In this document: one piece after another, positions 1-29,400 of the stretch
How positions within the stretch are numbered: position 1 is the first letter of the stretch
Layout of the letters: each line of letters starts with the position of its first letter
Origin: Hirundichthys speculiger
Lineage: Eukaryota; Chordata; Actinopteri; Beloniformes; Exocoetidae
Direction of reading: 5' to 3'
Assembly: GCA_018398805.1 (NCBI GenBank)
Contig: JAGFBZ010002567.1
Location: 1,242,501-1,306,500, forward strand
Length of the DNA: 64,000 nt
Notes under the pieces: model-generated
What the model was told of the DNA's origin: nothing
The model's database searches: none
What the model saw: only the letters and a program-made list of their open reading frames with translations
Translations under genes and position numbers: made by a program

Positions 1-719
1 TGGAGGTCAGCAGCTCTGACTCCAAGTTTACTTGTTATATTCATTTTAGCTGGGTTGACTGATTAATCCATTTTTCTCAGTGGACAGCATTCACTGAGGC
101 GCCCACACGCACAGCTTTTAAAATTCCCACCTCTTTGTTCCTTCTATGCAACAGCACAGAGAGCAAAGACAGTACGTAAAGGAAAATAAGAAACGAGGGT
201 TTCCCTGAATAAGCAAAAATCAATCAAATAAGAAACAAAAACTGCATGAGCCTTTAGGGGTGAGTCCAGGGCAGAGAAAGAGACGGTGGTAGGAGGTTAT
301 TGGGAGCAGAGGGGAAGAGGAGAAGAAAGGGATGTTGACAGCTTGGATGTTTTACTGCGACCTTGCTATGAGAACCTGTTTTGGTTGATGCTGGAAATGG
401 CTTACGCCAAACTACCTCACATGCATAAAGACACGTCCAACACTAAATCCCTTCAGCTCCAGTGCTGAAACATGAAACTGTTATGACAATATTACAATCT
501 GTGATGTAGGGCCTCAGCTGATATCTCATGTTTAGAATAAACATGTCACTGAAATTGGGCGCATCAGAGACGGTGAAATGAATCTGATGTGATGACTCTC
601 ACTCCTCCCATAACCCAGCTCACCTATGACCTTTGTAGAGCCAGCGCATACCCTTCTGTTGTCCACATGATGTAGATGATGATGCATCTAATATAAACTC
701 CACTCTTTGTTTCTTCCAG
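1..719 (+). other. pde4d: pde4d intron (3' part)
   Basis: This is intronic sequence upstream of the first visible pde4d exon. It ends in a good acceptor (ttcttccag at 711-719). I see no exon, repeat or RNA gene in it. The long-isoform 5' exons, including most of UCR1 with its PKA site, must lie outside the window. Confidence 0.6.
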
Positions 720-17184
<16,465 letters not shown>

Positions 17185-20100
17185 AGGAGGGGGAGACACC
17201 TTGCTCAGAAGCATGTGTTGTAGAGGAAGAGGTGGCAGAGGAAGAGGAGAAATCCACTGAAACATAGCAGTTATGGACATCAACTGATTAACTGCTCTTC
17301 TTAGTAATGACAGATAATTATTTATAGAATATTTTTTTGGCTTTTGTGAAATCTGTGTTTTTATACATCAATGTTTCTGGTTCCAAAGCGTGCGCTGCTC
17401 TCCACCTTGGCCACTCCTTTTGTCAGCTTTGCTCAGAGACACCCACCGGTACTCCAAGTTTTTTTGCACTCAGGAAAACTCCTTTTCATTCCCATTTATA
17501 CTGAAGCGGTGTGTCTTTATTTCACTTTGACACCTCCTTTTTACATGCTGAAGTTTAGGATGTGAACAGTTCACAAGCTGCTCAGTGCTGCTCACATGTC
17601 ACATCATTTTCTGGTGTTTTGCCTGGTCTCGTCCTGACCTGAAAGTTTGGTTGTGTCTTTTGTTTTATGAAAGTGCCCTTTACTTTAAAGAGACATTATT
17701 ATTATTATTATTATTCTTGCTGAGAATCTCCCTCTTGTGAGGTCATATCCTCCCCCACTATGAATTAGGAAGCACGTCAACGCTGCCGCTCCACTGAAAA
17801 CCCGATGGGACGCCGGCGAGATGGCAGCTGCAGCACACTCGGGAGCTTTTCGAAACACATTTCGGATGTGGAAGTCTTCCTCAGAAACCTGATCGACACA
17901 AAGCTTAAATCTGAACACCCATGATGCTGTTTTTAGACCTCTTTAATTTTTTTGTATTGTATTGTTTGTAAGATTAAGATATTTTCTATAATTTACTTTC
18001 CTTTGTTATGAAAGATGAGACCTTTGGGAAACCAACAGGGAGAATTGTGTTAGAGGTTGTCAGTGTTTTTAAGGGGCATCTTCACGGCTGGATTAAACAA
18101 AGAGTTTTCTGAGCTGTTTGCACTTGTTCCAATAGCATTTATACTGTTATTCACAGACCACTATACTCATTTTCAGTTAGTCCTGTGTTGAACTTAGGAA
18201 TTCATTCGTTACTTTTTTATTTTGGTGAGAGTTTTCATTGAGGTGGAAGCAGAAACCCAAGGTCTTATGCTTCACTTTCACTGGAATTGTGGATGAAGCC
18301 TTTAAATTTTTATTATTGTTGCCTGCAGTTCATTTGAACACATCCTGAGACAATGCAATGCTTTGTAGTTGATACAAAAAGCACCTTTTTTTAGAAGCTT
18401 GCTCAGTGCTCGACGTGTATAGATAACAATGGCGTTAAAAACAACGAGGGTGATTTTATACCAATGTTCTGAAATATTTGCTTTATATTTCTTGCACATT
18501 TTGTTTTGTGTAGACATCTTTGACAGCCGCTTGTCTTCAGTCACTTATGCTCTGAGTTCGTTTTTCATCGGATAAAATAATAGATTTTCCATGACATTAA
18601 CTTCATTTACTGTCTTTGTTTTCAACAAGACAATCAGCTCCACAGCATAGTCACCAGATAAGACTATCCTCCACATAGATACTCGAATGCACTAATAAAT
18701 CCATATATAACCTCTATACTTTTGTTTAAACTCGCCAAAACACTGACTTGTGCTTGAACACCGGCTTGAACATTGTTGTCGTACACCTCAGCCAAGAGTC
18801 TCCTCCCTTTTCCATGTTTCTACAATTTTAAACCACTTAAACACAATATTATTATTTATTGCTATATTTTTCTATTTGTTGAGTTGTTTTGCAATATAAA
18901 GGTGGTACAGTAAATATTTCACTGTAGCATAGACCACAGGCTTGCCAGTTACAATACCTGAAAACTTCTTGCCCCGTGTACATAAAACTACAAAAGTAAA
19001 AAATATGAAAAAAAAAAATAATAATAATTGAAATATCACACACTGCTTTTTTTTTTTTTTTTAAAAAAGAGTGCTTGTTTTAATTATGTGTCATTTTAAG
19101 ACTTTTAATTTAATCTTTAATTTTGTGCCAAGATATGTTTTTCTATCCTCACCCAATGCCCTTACCTGTAATCAAAATTTCTGGTTTTATCGCTGTTTAC
19201 AAACCTATATTTATTGTGCTGTATATAATATATAATTATTAATGTTATTACTATCATAATGCAGTTTGCTGTAAATGGTTGATTCTTATCATCCCTTTTG
19301 GTGATGGCGTGGCTGTACTGCGTACCTCTTGTTGAGAGAATGTTTATTACACAAAAGCTTCGGTGTAAAAATGATCCATCGACCTGTTGCTTTTCTGAGA
19401 ACTAGCTCGGTGAAGAGAGGAGGGGGGAAGCCAAACTATTTTGTTTGTTTGTTTGTTTGTCTGTTTGTTTTTAAAGAAACTGTTCCTTGGCCCATGGGCT
19501 GTGCCTTAAATTCCACACATTATTTACTTTATCCTTTTTTCTTCTTTTTTTATTCTCTAGTTCTCCTTTTGGTGCACTGGTGAATCCTCTGGCTTTGACT
19601 GGTCTGATCTCTTGTCAAGAAAAGTTGCCTTTTCATTACCACAGCCAAACACAATTTGCTCTATCACAATTTACGGCGCTGGGTAGGATTAAACTGCACA
19701 TCAGTGCAGACATGCAAAGAGGTTCAGGTCGACCACAAGTCATTTGTCAGCTGAAGGATTGTGGACTATAGCCAGATGTCCGAGAGTTATATTTGTAGGC
19801 CTGGTCCGAACCTCTCACACGTTGCTTACGCTCTATTACTACACTCTAAAGATGTGTCAGCCTGTCAGATGTAGATGATGCGGGAGTAACTTTGCCGTGT
19901 CGCTTGCCTCCTGGTTGTTTCACAGCTACTAACACTGAACGGGGCGCAGCATTAGTGTGCAGTTGGTGCTCGACCAAAATCCTCCAAAGCACAGAGGCTT
20001 TGAGACACACCTGCATGTTCAGCCACTGCTGCATTAATTATGGCTGAAACACTGACGGTGTGTCACTTATCTATGCTCGGCCCACTCTTCCACTCACTTT

Positions 20101-20590
20101 ACCTGCAATATCCAAAACCACTGACATCTTTCTGTGTGAACAGGAGAAGGGTTTCACCTATAAAGGGAAGGGGAGGGGTATGGGGGGGGCGTGAGGGAAG
20201 GGTAAAGGGGACTACATCCATGTCCCAGCACAGGGACTCTTATTTTGACACACATACTGTAGATTTTAACAGCCCTGGACCAATGGATATAGTGGGTTCT
20301 TTTCTCATTATGTGTTCTATTTTTTTATGGTGTGAAAGGAAAACACAAACTGTAACGTTAAAAGAAAAAAAAAAGGTCTTCAGGACAATTATTTTTTTGG
20401 GTTATGTCTTTAGAATGCCAACTTGTCTGGACGTTTCACAGGACAATTAAAATGTTATTTTATTGGATTCCTTGTTAATCGCAGTCTATTGGATAGCACT
20501 GTAGATCATACTACTTTATGTAAAAAACAAAAAAAAAGGATGAAAAAAAGTTTTTATATGCAATGGATTAAATAAAAGCATGGGTTGATT
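17185..20590 (+). other. pde4d: pde4d 3' untranslated region
   Basis: About 3.4 kb with no convincing coding sequence follows the stop, ending in an AATAAA at 20571-20576 before a sequence change. It contains an ATT trinucleotide run (about 17694-17714), a (TTTG)n run (about 19440-19470) and several T tracts. The first 83 nt hold an open extension in the -1 frame that resembles the mammalian PDE4D C-terminus. Confidence 0.55.
20571..20576 (+). terminator. pde4d: candidate poly(A) signal of pde4d
   Basis: A canonical AATAAA stands in an A/T-rich context (attaaataaaagc), about 3.4 kb after the stop and before repeat-derived sequence begins at about 20.9 kb. Earlier signals may also be used. 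Confidence 0.5.
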
Positions 20591-20925
20591 CTGCCTACTC
20601 ACTGGTCTCTTGCTTTCATTTATACTGTCTATACAAAGACACATATTGTCTTTGCAACTCAGCATTAAGTAAAAGCAGCTGCACACTTGACTGACATCAC
20701 TAACAAAGGGAGTATTTTTTTTCGATGACCACACAAAATGATCCTCAGCAGGATAAACATCAGCCTAGACTGAGATCCACTCAAAAAGAAAAAAAAAAAA
20801 CAACTAGCAAACTGTAATTGAATGATAATATCCCAGGCTTTATGAATTGGGGTACATGCCAGATGGCATGAACATGTGTTTCTGAAGTGAATCCCATTTT
20901 GAACTTTCTGACCAGTGATGTGGAA

Positions 20926-21267
20926 TCAGTGTTGAAGTGGCAGATTGGCATTATCGTTCATCAAGCAAATGTTCTTGAACATTCGGGCCAAGAATCCAGC
21001 ATCAAGAGACATGGACAAATCTAATTGCCATTTTGCATATGATAAATTTAATATGTTATATGAGTCGATATTATTCTGTATATATTGGAAAGTACGTCTT
21101 TGGAGGAAGATATATTGATTATCTCCAATATTTAGAGGGGAGTTCTTATTATAGTCTGGGAACTGATTTCCTTTTTCTTCTTTTTGATTACGTAGAAGAT
21201 TTAATCTAAAGATACTGTTTAAATCTAACCAAATAATTTGTGAAGGGTCAGGATAAGTCAGTTGGTA
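20926..21267 (-). pseudogene. unidentified long open frame interrupted by a Tc1 element
   Basis: On the minus strand a frame of over 110 codons without stops begins at the TA target of the adjacent Tc1 element and ends at the stop at 20926-20928. The frame is rich in Asn, Ile, Leu and Gln. I do not recognise it. On the other side of the transposon (22344-22390) the same frame is open back to a 26-nt poly(A) tract (minus strand), reading ELLFWPISFS just before the target. It therefore predates the transposon. It could be a retroelement ORF fragment. Confidence 0.35.
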
Positions 21268-21269
21268 TA

Positions 21270-22343
21270 CAGGGGTTGGACAATGAAACTGAAACACCTG
21301 GTTTTAGAGCACATTCATTTATTAGTATGGTGTAGGGGCTCCTTTTGCAGCCAATACAGCATCATTTCATCTTGAGAATGACATATACAAGTCCTGCACA
21401 GTAGTCAGAGGGATTTGAAGCCATTCTTCCTGCAGGACAGTGGCCAGGTCACTACGTGATGCCGGTGGAGGAAAACATTTCCTGACTCGCTCCTCCAAAA
21501 CATCCCAAAGTGGCTCAATAAAATTCAGATCTGATGACTGCAGGCCAAGGGAGATGTTCAACTTCACTTTCATGTTCATCAAACCAATCTTTTACCAGTC
21601 TTGCTGGGTGTATTGGTGCATTGTCATCCTGATACACAACACCGCCTTCAGGATACAATGTTTGAACCACTGGATGCACCTGGTCCTCCAGAATGGTTCG
21701 GTAGTCTCCGGCAGTGATGCGCCCATCCAGCACAAGTATTGGGCCAAGGGAATGCCATGATATGGCAGACATATGGCCACAACCCAAGATTTTCACTCCT
21801 TGCACCATTGAAACCGACATTTGGCACTGGCACAAGTGACCAAAGGTTTGGCTATAGCAGCCCGGCCGTGTATTCTGACCCTGTGGAGCACCTGACGGAC
21901 AGTTCTGGTGGAAACAGAAGAGTTGAGGTGCACATTTATTTCTGCTGTGATTTGAGCAGCTGTAGTTTAATGTTTTTTGGATACAATCCAGGTTAGCACC
22001 TGAACATCCCTGTTGGATGTGGTTCGTCCTTCTTGGTGGTATGCTGACATTACCCTGGATACCGTGGCTCTTGATACATCACAAAGACTTGCTGTCTTGG
22101 TCACAGATGCGCCAGCAAGACGTGCACCAACAACTTGTCCTCTTTTGAACTCTGATAAGTCACTCATGATGTTGTGTGCATTGCAATATTTTGAGCAAAA
22201 CTGTGCTCTTACCCTGATAACTGAACCTTCACACTCTGCTCTTACTGGTGCTGTGTGGAATTAATGAAGACTGGCCACCAATTTAGCCATGAAACCTCCC
22301 ACACTAAAATGACAGCTGTTTCAGTTTCATTGTCCAACCCCTG
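21270..22343 (-). mobile_element. Tc1/mariner transposon, full length, transposase inactive
   Basis: The element begins caggggttggacaatgaaac (21270) and ends with its inverse (22343), giving terminal inverted repeats of about 30 bp, flanked by TA on both sides (21268-21269, 22344-22345). At 1074 bp it has the usual Tc1 length. The minus strand carries pieces of one transposase. At 22167-21967 is the N-terminal helix-turn-helix (MSDLSEFKRGQVVGARLAG, ATVSRVMSAY). At 21835-21515 is the DDE core (VYQDDNAPIHPARLVKDW). At 21550-21367 is the C-terminal part (SSDLNFIEPLWDVLEERV). They lie in different frames, so the gene is broken by frameshifts and cannot act alone. The sharp TIRs suggest moderate age. 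Confidence 0.9.
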
Positions 22344-22383
22344 TATGTGCTGAAGCTGATTGGCCAGAATAACAGTTCCAGTG

Positions 22384-22416
22384 CTCCTGGAGTTTTTTTT
22401 TTTTTTTTTTTTTTTT
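22384..22416. repeat. poly(T)/poly(A) tract
   Basis: A run of about 26 T residues (poly(A) on the minus strand) directly borders the old open frame flanking the Tc1 element. It could be a retroelement tail or a simple slippage tract. Confidence 0.8.
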
Positions 22417-22429
22417 GCATCTGTAAAGT

Positions 22430-24928
22430 GATCTATTTGACTGAAACTGACACAAACTCATACGTTCTTAAATTCAGTCAGTTTCAAGAAACACAATAGA
22501 CTCAACAGTGGAAAACTTCCTGAGAGGAGTGAATGTATAAAGCAGAATTACTTCTTCATAAGGCTAGATTTGACTAAAAAGAAAAGAAAAAAACAAGCAA
22601 AACAAAACAAACAAAAAAATACTGTAAAACTGAATTCGCCACAAAGCTCAGGCTGCAGGCGCTTCTCTATAACACTAGGTGGTGCTCGTTGCCTGGATGT
22701 GGATCATGGCGCCTGGACAGCATGAACAGACCTGAGGAGCAGAGCTGCTGAGACAGAAAGTCTGGTTGGAGGCAGCAGAAACCATTCCCACCATCATTAG
22801 ACCCAATCCTGACAAAGAACACACACACACACTGAGTAGAATTTGATTTTATTTCCTATAATCTCAAAAACATATTTCTTACTTTGCTTGCACTCCAAGA
22901 AGTATATTCAATTGTATGAGAAGTTGCAGTCTTCTAAAATTATATTTTATCAGATTGATTGGCCATCGTCATTCCTTTACGAAATAAATTTCGACTTGAG
23001 AGCTACAATAATTAATTCAATGGCATCAAGTTATACTAACACGCGCATACACAGACAATTTGTGTGCAGACGCAAGTGCCGAATCTTTGAACTAGTTCAC
23101 GTGTATCCCTTTTCTTAGAATTACAACAGTACAGCATGTGGCATGGACTAAGTTATCTCCCTGACTATCTTTCACAATAACACTGCAATTTGACATGATA
23201 ATACAAGTTCAGTCAACACCCAACAGTTAGCAGGAACGGCATACAGTACATGAATACATTTGTACAAAAGTTATACACAAACAATACACTATACACTAAG
23301 TGGAATTTGTCTCTTCAATATGGCAGACGCACTCACACACATAACACACTTACACACACATCAAGTCACACGTTCAGTGGCTGCAGGCTCTGAATTAAGT
23401 ACTCGCTCATTTCTGGGAGAGTACAATATTTTCAGGAGCATTCTGACCAACCGTCACTCACATACTGCAGAGTTGTTGAACTCGAGGGTAGGAGAAGCTA
23501 TTTACAGGGTTTAATTCAGAAAATATTGCACTTGTTGGCCCATTGCATTTCATAGCAGGTGCTACGACAATGCTCCTAAATCTGTAACACAGAGTGATAT
23601 ATACAGTGTCTTAGAATATAAATCTACATAGATACGTAAGGACTGACTTCATGCATTTTTCTCAGATTTTATTCAACTATGCAACAAACAACTGATGATG
23701 CTAAAGGAACTGTAATATTTTGGCACGTGTTTCTTTTTCTATAACTCCAACTGAAGCTTTTTCGGGACTTTTTTTAATTGGCTACAACCTTTACACATAT
23801 CATCAACACACTACAGTAAAATATGCTTGCAGTAGGGGAAAGCTTCCCATTTTAAACTACTGTATAAAGTCTTTTTAAGCAACTTTCTGAGTATTTTCTT
23901 TAAGAAGGGACTTAGTTTTACAGCACAAAAGCATGCTGACTCAGAAATTATGGCTGTTTATTCCATGCCAGAACAGACCGTCTGCTTTAGATCACACACT
24001 TTAACTGTGCTTTGACAGTGTGAAACTTTGATTTAACAAAATGATTCCTTGATATATGGAGTTAAGGATGGTAAGGTTTGGATAAGGCCTATCTTTAGGT
24101 AAAACAGCACATACCATTGTCTTTTTGGCAGCATGCTCTTTGCATCAACCAAGAAAGGGTCGTCTTACAGGCTGAGAACGACTGAGTCACTTTTCAAATT
24201 TTTTAGGATGCAGGAATTGAAGAAATCACACATCTACGGACAGAAAAGGGTGAAATTGGACTACTCACATTAATATTACACAGACTGGATTAATTCCAAC
24301 AGTAAGCAGGATGGAGGGACTTACAGAGGCCGTGTTGGAGATGCGCAAAGGCCACTTTTTTCCAAAGGTAGATGATTTTTCTATGACAATATGACATAAC
24401 ACTCATGCGAATCCACACACACGTACTGTACAGTCACAGCCTCACGCATCTTATTATTCCAGTCATTACACAACATAAATGCCGCTACATCATCCAGTGC
24501 TCTAAATCATGAATTTGGCAGCTTTAGGAGTTAAAATTAACCCGTAAAAGTAAAATATAAACTGTAAAGAGGATTAATTAAAAAAAAAAAAAAAAAATTA
24601 TTAAAGCACTCATTAATTCTGTCCCTCACTGTATTTTAGGTCTTTAATATTTTAAAGGTCTTAAGGATCACCTGTACAATATGAATAAACTACTGAAAGC
24701 CCTATCAAACACAATCAGTTTATTAACATACTAACTAGTTGAAGAACAAGAATATGGTTTTGTATACTGTAGATATCCTGTGATTTTTACACGTTTTACA
24801 ATAGCCATGACTGTTTTCCTGGTTAGTTGCTCTTTATGTACGGTGATTACACTGGGAGATAATACAACAGCATTTTATAATTCTACTACTAAACAGGGTC
24901 TGAACTATCGGCTTCCAGGCGCTGTTCA
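22430..24928 (-). other. rab3c 3'UTR and pde4d-rab3c intergenic sequence
   Basis: Pde4d and rab3c converge here. No coding exon is seen. Minus-strand AATAAA candidates for rab3c appear as TTTATT at 24719-24724, 23668-23673 and 22849-22854, and I cannot decide between them. A 17-nt A run lies near 24580. Confidence 0.4.
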
Positions 24929-26307
24929 CTAACAGTTGCATCCAGGCTGTTGGAGGGGCGGAGCGCTGTCTGTGAGTTTGGCGGTGGGGGCTCCCGTGGT
25001 GACCGCCGGATCTGTGTCCAGGCTCTCAGACATCTTGTCACAAATTAGGTCAACGAGACGTTCAAAGGTCTGCTTCACATTGATGTTGTCTTTGGCGCTT
25101 GTCTCAAAGAACTCAAAGCCTTGGTGTGAGGAAAATGAGAACATGTAGAGACAGGAAATAGCATGATTATAATTGTAAGAGAAAGGATTTTTGTGTTTAG
25201 GAGCTATTGTAGCTGCTGGAAGGAAAAAATACAGCTTGGCTCTTTATATCAAACATTCAAGGGCATTCAAGGGTTTTTTTTTTTTTTTTTGCAACAACAT
25301 AATATTGAAGATGAAACATTGTTCTGAGACCTACCCAACTGTTCAGCCAGCAGTCTGCCACTATCCACTGAGACCACTCTCTCTTCCTCCATATCACACT
25401 TATTCCCAGCCAGCACCACTTGTGCATTATCCCACGAATAGGTTTTTATCTGGGTCGACCTGCATGGAATCAAAGACAAACACACAAACACACTGACACG
25501 ACACACCGCTGATGCTTTGTTTTAGAGAAACTGTCAGACTTGTTTTTGTGCCACTTTTTCTTGGATTGGATCCTTTAGGAACAGACAGCAAGATGGATGA
25601 ACATGATGTAATGTTTGTTCGTCCATTTGGGCTGGTCATGAACAGCGATTCCATCTTCTTTCATTTTGGCATCCTTTAATATTTGAGTCACTGATTGCAT
25701 CAGTGGAAAAGTGGGTCAAGTGCCACTGCGTGCTGAAAATATGAAATCACTTCATACTCAAATGTAGGCCACGACTGGCTATTTTGTAGTTGTTTAATGT
25801 GTGACAGACACAACTGAACTTTGGCCCACAAGTATGTTGGACACAGTCTATGAGTTTTGGGATTTTGTGTACCTGTCGTTGTTTGACAAGATCAAAAGCT
25901 CTGGCTGATTTGGAACATTTCACATACAGTCATGGAAAAAATTATTAGACCACCCTTGTTTTCTTCAGTTTCTTGTTCATTTTAATGCCTGGTACAAGTA
26001 AAGGTACATTTGCTTGGACAAACATAACGATAACCACAAAGATTGCTCATAAGAGTTTTATTTAAGAGCTGATATCTTACCATTTTCCATGGTTTTCTTG
26101 ATTATAACTAAATCACTTAAGTTTTTACATCAATAGCTACGGCGTTGTACTGCCAAAAACACTGCTTTTATGCATTCAGTGTTTTCTTTTCTGTCTGTTT
26201 TACTCACATGATGACATTTAGTGGTACCAGGTATTAAAATGAACAAGAAAGTGAAGAAAAAATGGTGGTCTAATAATTTTTTCCATGACTGTATAGATAT
26301 ATATATA

Positions 26308-26376
<69 letters not shown>

Positions 26377-26410
26377 ATATGTATATGTCTATATATATAT
26401 ATATATATAT

Positions 26411-26441
<31 letters not shown>

Positions 26442-29400
26442 TATATATATATGTATCCGTGCGTGTATCTTTTTTAAACAACGTTTTCTTTTATTACGAC
26501 GGAGTATATAAACTATGTGCCAACTACAGTTTGCCATGTGCAAACTTCAGGCCTCCATGACTTTCCATGACTGTACATTTACTTCGACTCTCTTTAGATT
26601 AAGGCACAAAATCCACAGACAAAGCATTTCATTTTCAGATCTCTTTTTTCAAACTTCTAAAAATCCACTTCTTAAAAACTATTAAGTGTTGTTATATGGC
26701 AGAAACTGGTTTAAAGGTGGCTGCTGAAAGTAAATCTCAAATTTTGCAGATGTTCAATAAATAAATAAATCGTGAAACATTGTTTCTACTCGGGGATTGG
26801 TTTTCGTCATGCCAACTTCAAGGGCGGAGTGAAATAACAGGAGACAGCTTTTACGTCATCAGTTATCTGCCTTAAATTATGTTTTTTTACTCCCGATGGT
26901 CAAAGAAACCTGTGAAACATAATGTCTAAGAATAATTATTGAGTATCTTGGTTCCAAATGAGTACTGTATTTATCATTACATTGACCAACATGGGTGTCA
27001 TAAATTCTATATACCTCAGTTAAAATAAGCATTTTCAGCCAACAGCAATTGATTTTGGATGAGAGCAATGCAATTCGCTTTAACTTTAACAGTTTTTGTA
27101 AATCAGTCAGCCACCTGTATCGTTCTAGCTTCTAACATTATGGGAAAGAATTTAATGGACAAACTGGGGTGTTACAGTTTAACTTAAAGTAGGACAGCGG
27201 ACACATCATGAGCAGAAACCAGAAGGGAAAGAGACAGCAGACAAGATGAAGCAGTGACTCAGTGAGAGAGAGAAGACAACATGATGCTGCCACTCATCCT
27301 CTCTTTGTCCGCTTCTGGGTTGCTATAGTAGTTCATAATTTTCACAGACAGAAAATAACAATAAATAATAACAATTAGTTGGAGCACATCTTACAAAAGC
27401 TTAGCATGCACATAATAATGGGCCTGTAAGGGGTGGTAATTTAAATAGAGTGAATAAGTACATGTTGCTGAAATAATTCGTCAGTAACTACTGATTTCAT
27501 TTAATCCACCATTTGATGTCAGGATTAGAATATTTCGCTGGTTTGCCTGTGACTCAGGCAGGAAATGAGAACGTCACAAGATTAATTCAGCCACAGCCGG
27601 GGAAAGAGCTATTGCTATGGCAACCTCTTTTTTTTCCTTCAACCTTGTCACAAGGAGCAAGGGAAAGACAGAGTGATGTTAAAGCGAGAGGCAAAGGGGA
27701 AAAAAAAAGAAATTCTGGTTACGTTAAGGGCAGAAAAATCCAAAAAATAACTCATGACTTTGCTTGTTGGATTTGTGCACTACCTGAGTAAGCTCTCACA
27801 TCACCCCCCAGGATTGCTGCTACCAGTGGGTTTCATTAATTGGACCCCCAACATACGTAGTTCTCAGCCTGCAACATTCTTCAGTGTCAGAGAGGTCTTA
27901 AAAGAATAGCACATGTGACTGCCTTTGTGTTCCTTTTACATGAAAGCCTTTATTTCTTACTGTGACAGGAAATTAATTAAAATCAGGACGATAACATTTA
28001 GCGCGGTAATGGAGTGCACCCTGTTCGCTGCAGATGGGCTTTTAAACATTCTATAGCCAATTAAAGATAAACAGACTTTAAGTATGTGGTATAGTTGGAT
28101 TAAATACAACCACTTGCTTTAGCACTGACAGGTGCTGCCTGGAGCAGTGTTTCTAGCTCAGTGACAAGAGCTAAGTGGGCACTGACCATTACAGTTACTG
28201 TCAAAGTCCAACAACAGGCGCAAAGCACCCAGCATGCACCTGAAAAATAGGACCATCTATCTCAAATTATGTTCTTTGAGCTGATGCAACAATAACACTT
28301 TGTCACTTCAGAAAATGACAGTTTCTCAGAATAAACACCTTTAGAAGATTAGCAGAAATGCAAATTACAACCTTTTATTGTGTTCTGGCCTGATAAATAT
28401 GGATTCTGGTGCAAAATGCTTAGCCAGAAACCTGGTTTCTTCAGCTGATTAAAGGTAGATTCCCAAGTCACGATTTAGTCCTGAATGCATCATTGTAAGT
28501 AAAAAAAAAAACATTTGGTTAATTTGGATGCTTGTGTGACTCATGAATGGTCAGCAGCCATGACCTTGACAAGTTTCTCCTTGATCCATGAGCCTGAGAA
28601 AGCTGCATGCATGTGCTGTATAACAAGCTTATCAAGGTTCATATAGAGAGAGCAGACCTTATTTTTATCATAGTAGTAGTAGAAGAGAGGGAAAACAAGC
28701 AGCTAAATCAAGTAATGCACAACATCAAGTAAGTCAAGATTTCAAGCCCCTGCTTTAGGGCTGAATAAATGAAGCCTTTTTGACATATTGATCTGGCGCT
28801 TATACAGAGAAGTAATGTCTCCATGCAAATCTGACAAAACTTGACTCACCAGTCCTGCACAGCGCCGAAGGACTCTTCATTGGTGATGTCATACATGAGA
28901 ATGAAGCCCATGGCGCCACGGTAGTAAGCAGTGGTGATGGTCCTGTAGCGCTCCTGGCCTGCTGTGTCCTACACACACACACACACACACAGCATGACTT
29001 CAGACACTCACCAGAACCTGAACAGCACATGCACTGTAGACAATCTAACAGTTTCACTGTTAATGAGCAGATATCTAAATTATAAAATATTCTGCACTTT
29101 GTTCATACAAAGATATGCTTGGTTTAGTAAGTGTATATCTACACTTGGTCATGTTATGATTTATTCTGCTCATGCTGTGGATAAAATCATTATAGTAACT
29201 GCCTTACTGGCTTTGCATTGATAAAGTGCCAAAAACGGCAACTCACTTTTGGCTGCATGATTGATTCTTTCCTCTGCTCAATAAAATAATCATTCAGCTG
29301 TGTTAAAGGCTCAGTGATGCAGTGTTGAGAGCTCAGCTCATGGCATGTAGTTTTTAGAAAAGAAGCTAAAAATGGAAGTAAAATGATAGGCACGCTGAGA

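Noticed and set aside
26221..26511. 96-codon open frame across the AT microsatellite
   Set aside because: It is pure translation of alternating AT (Tyr-Ile repeats), not a gene.
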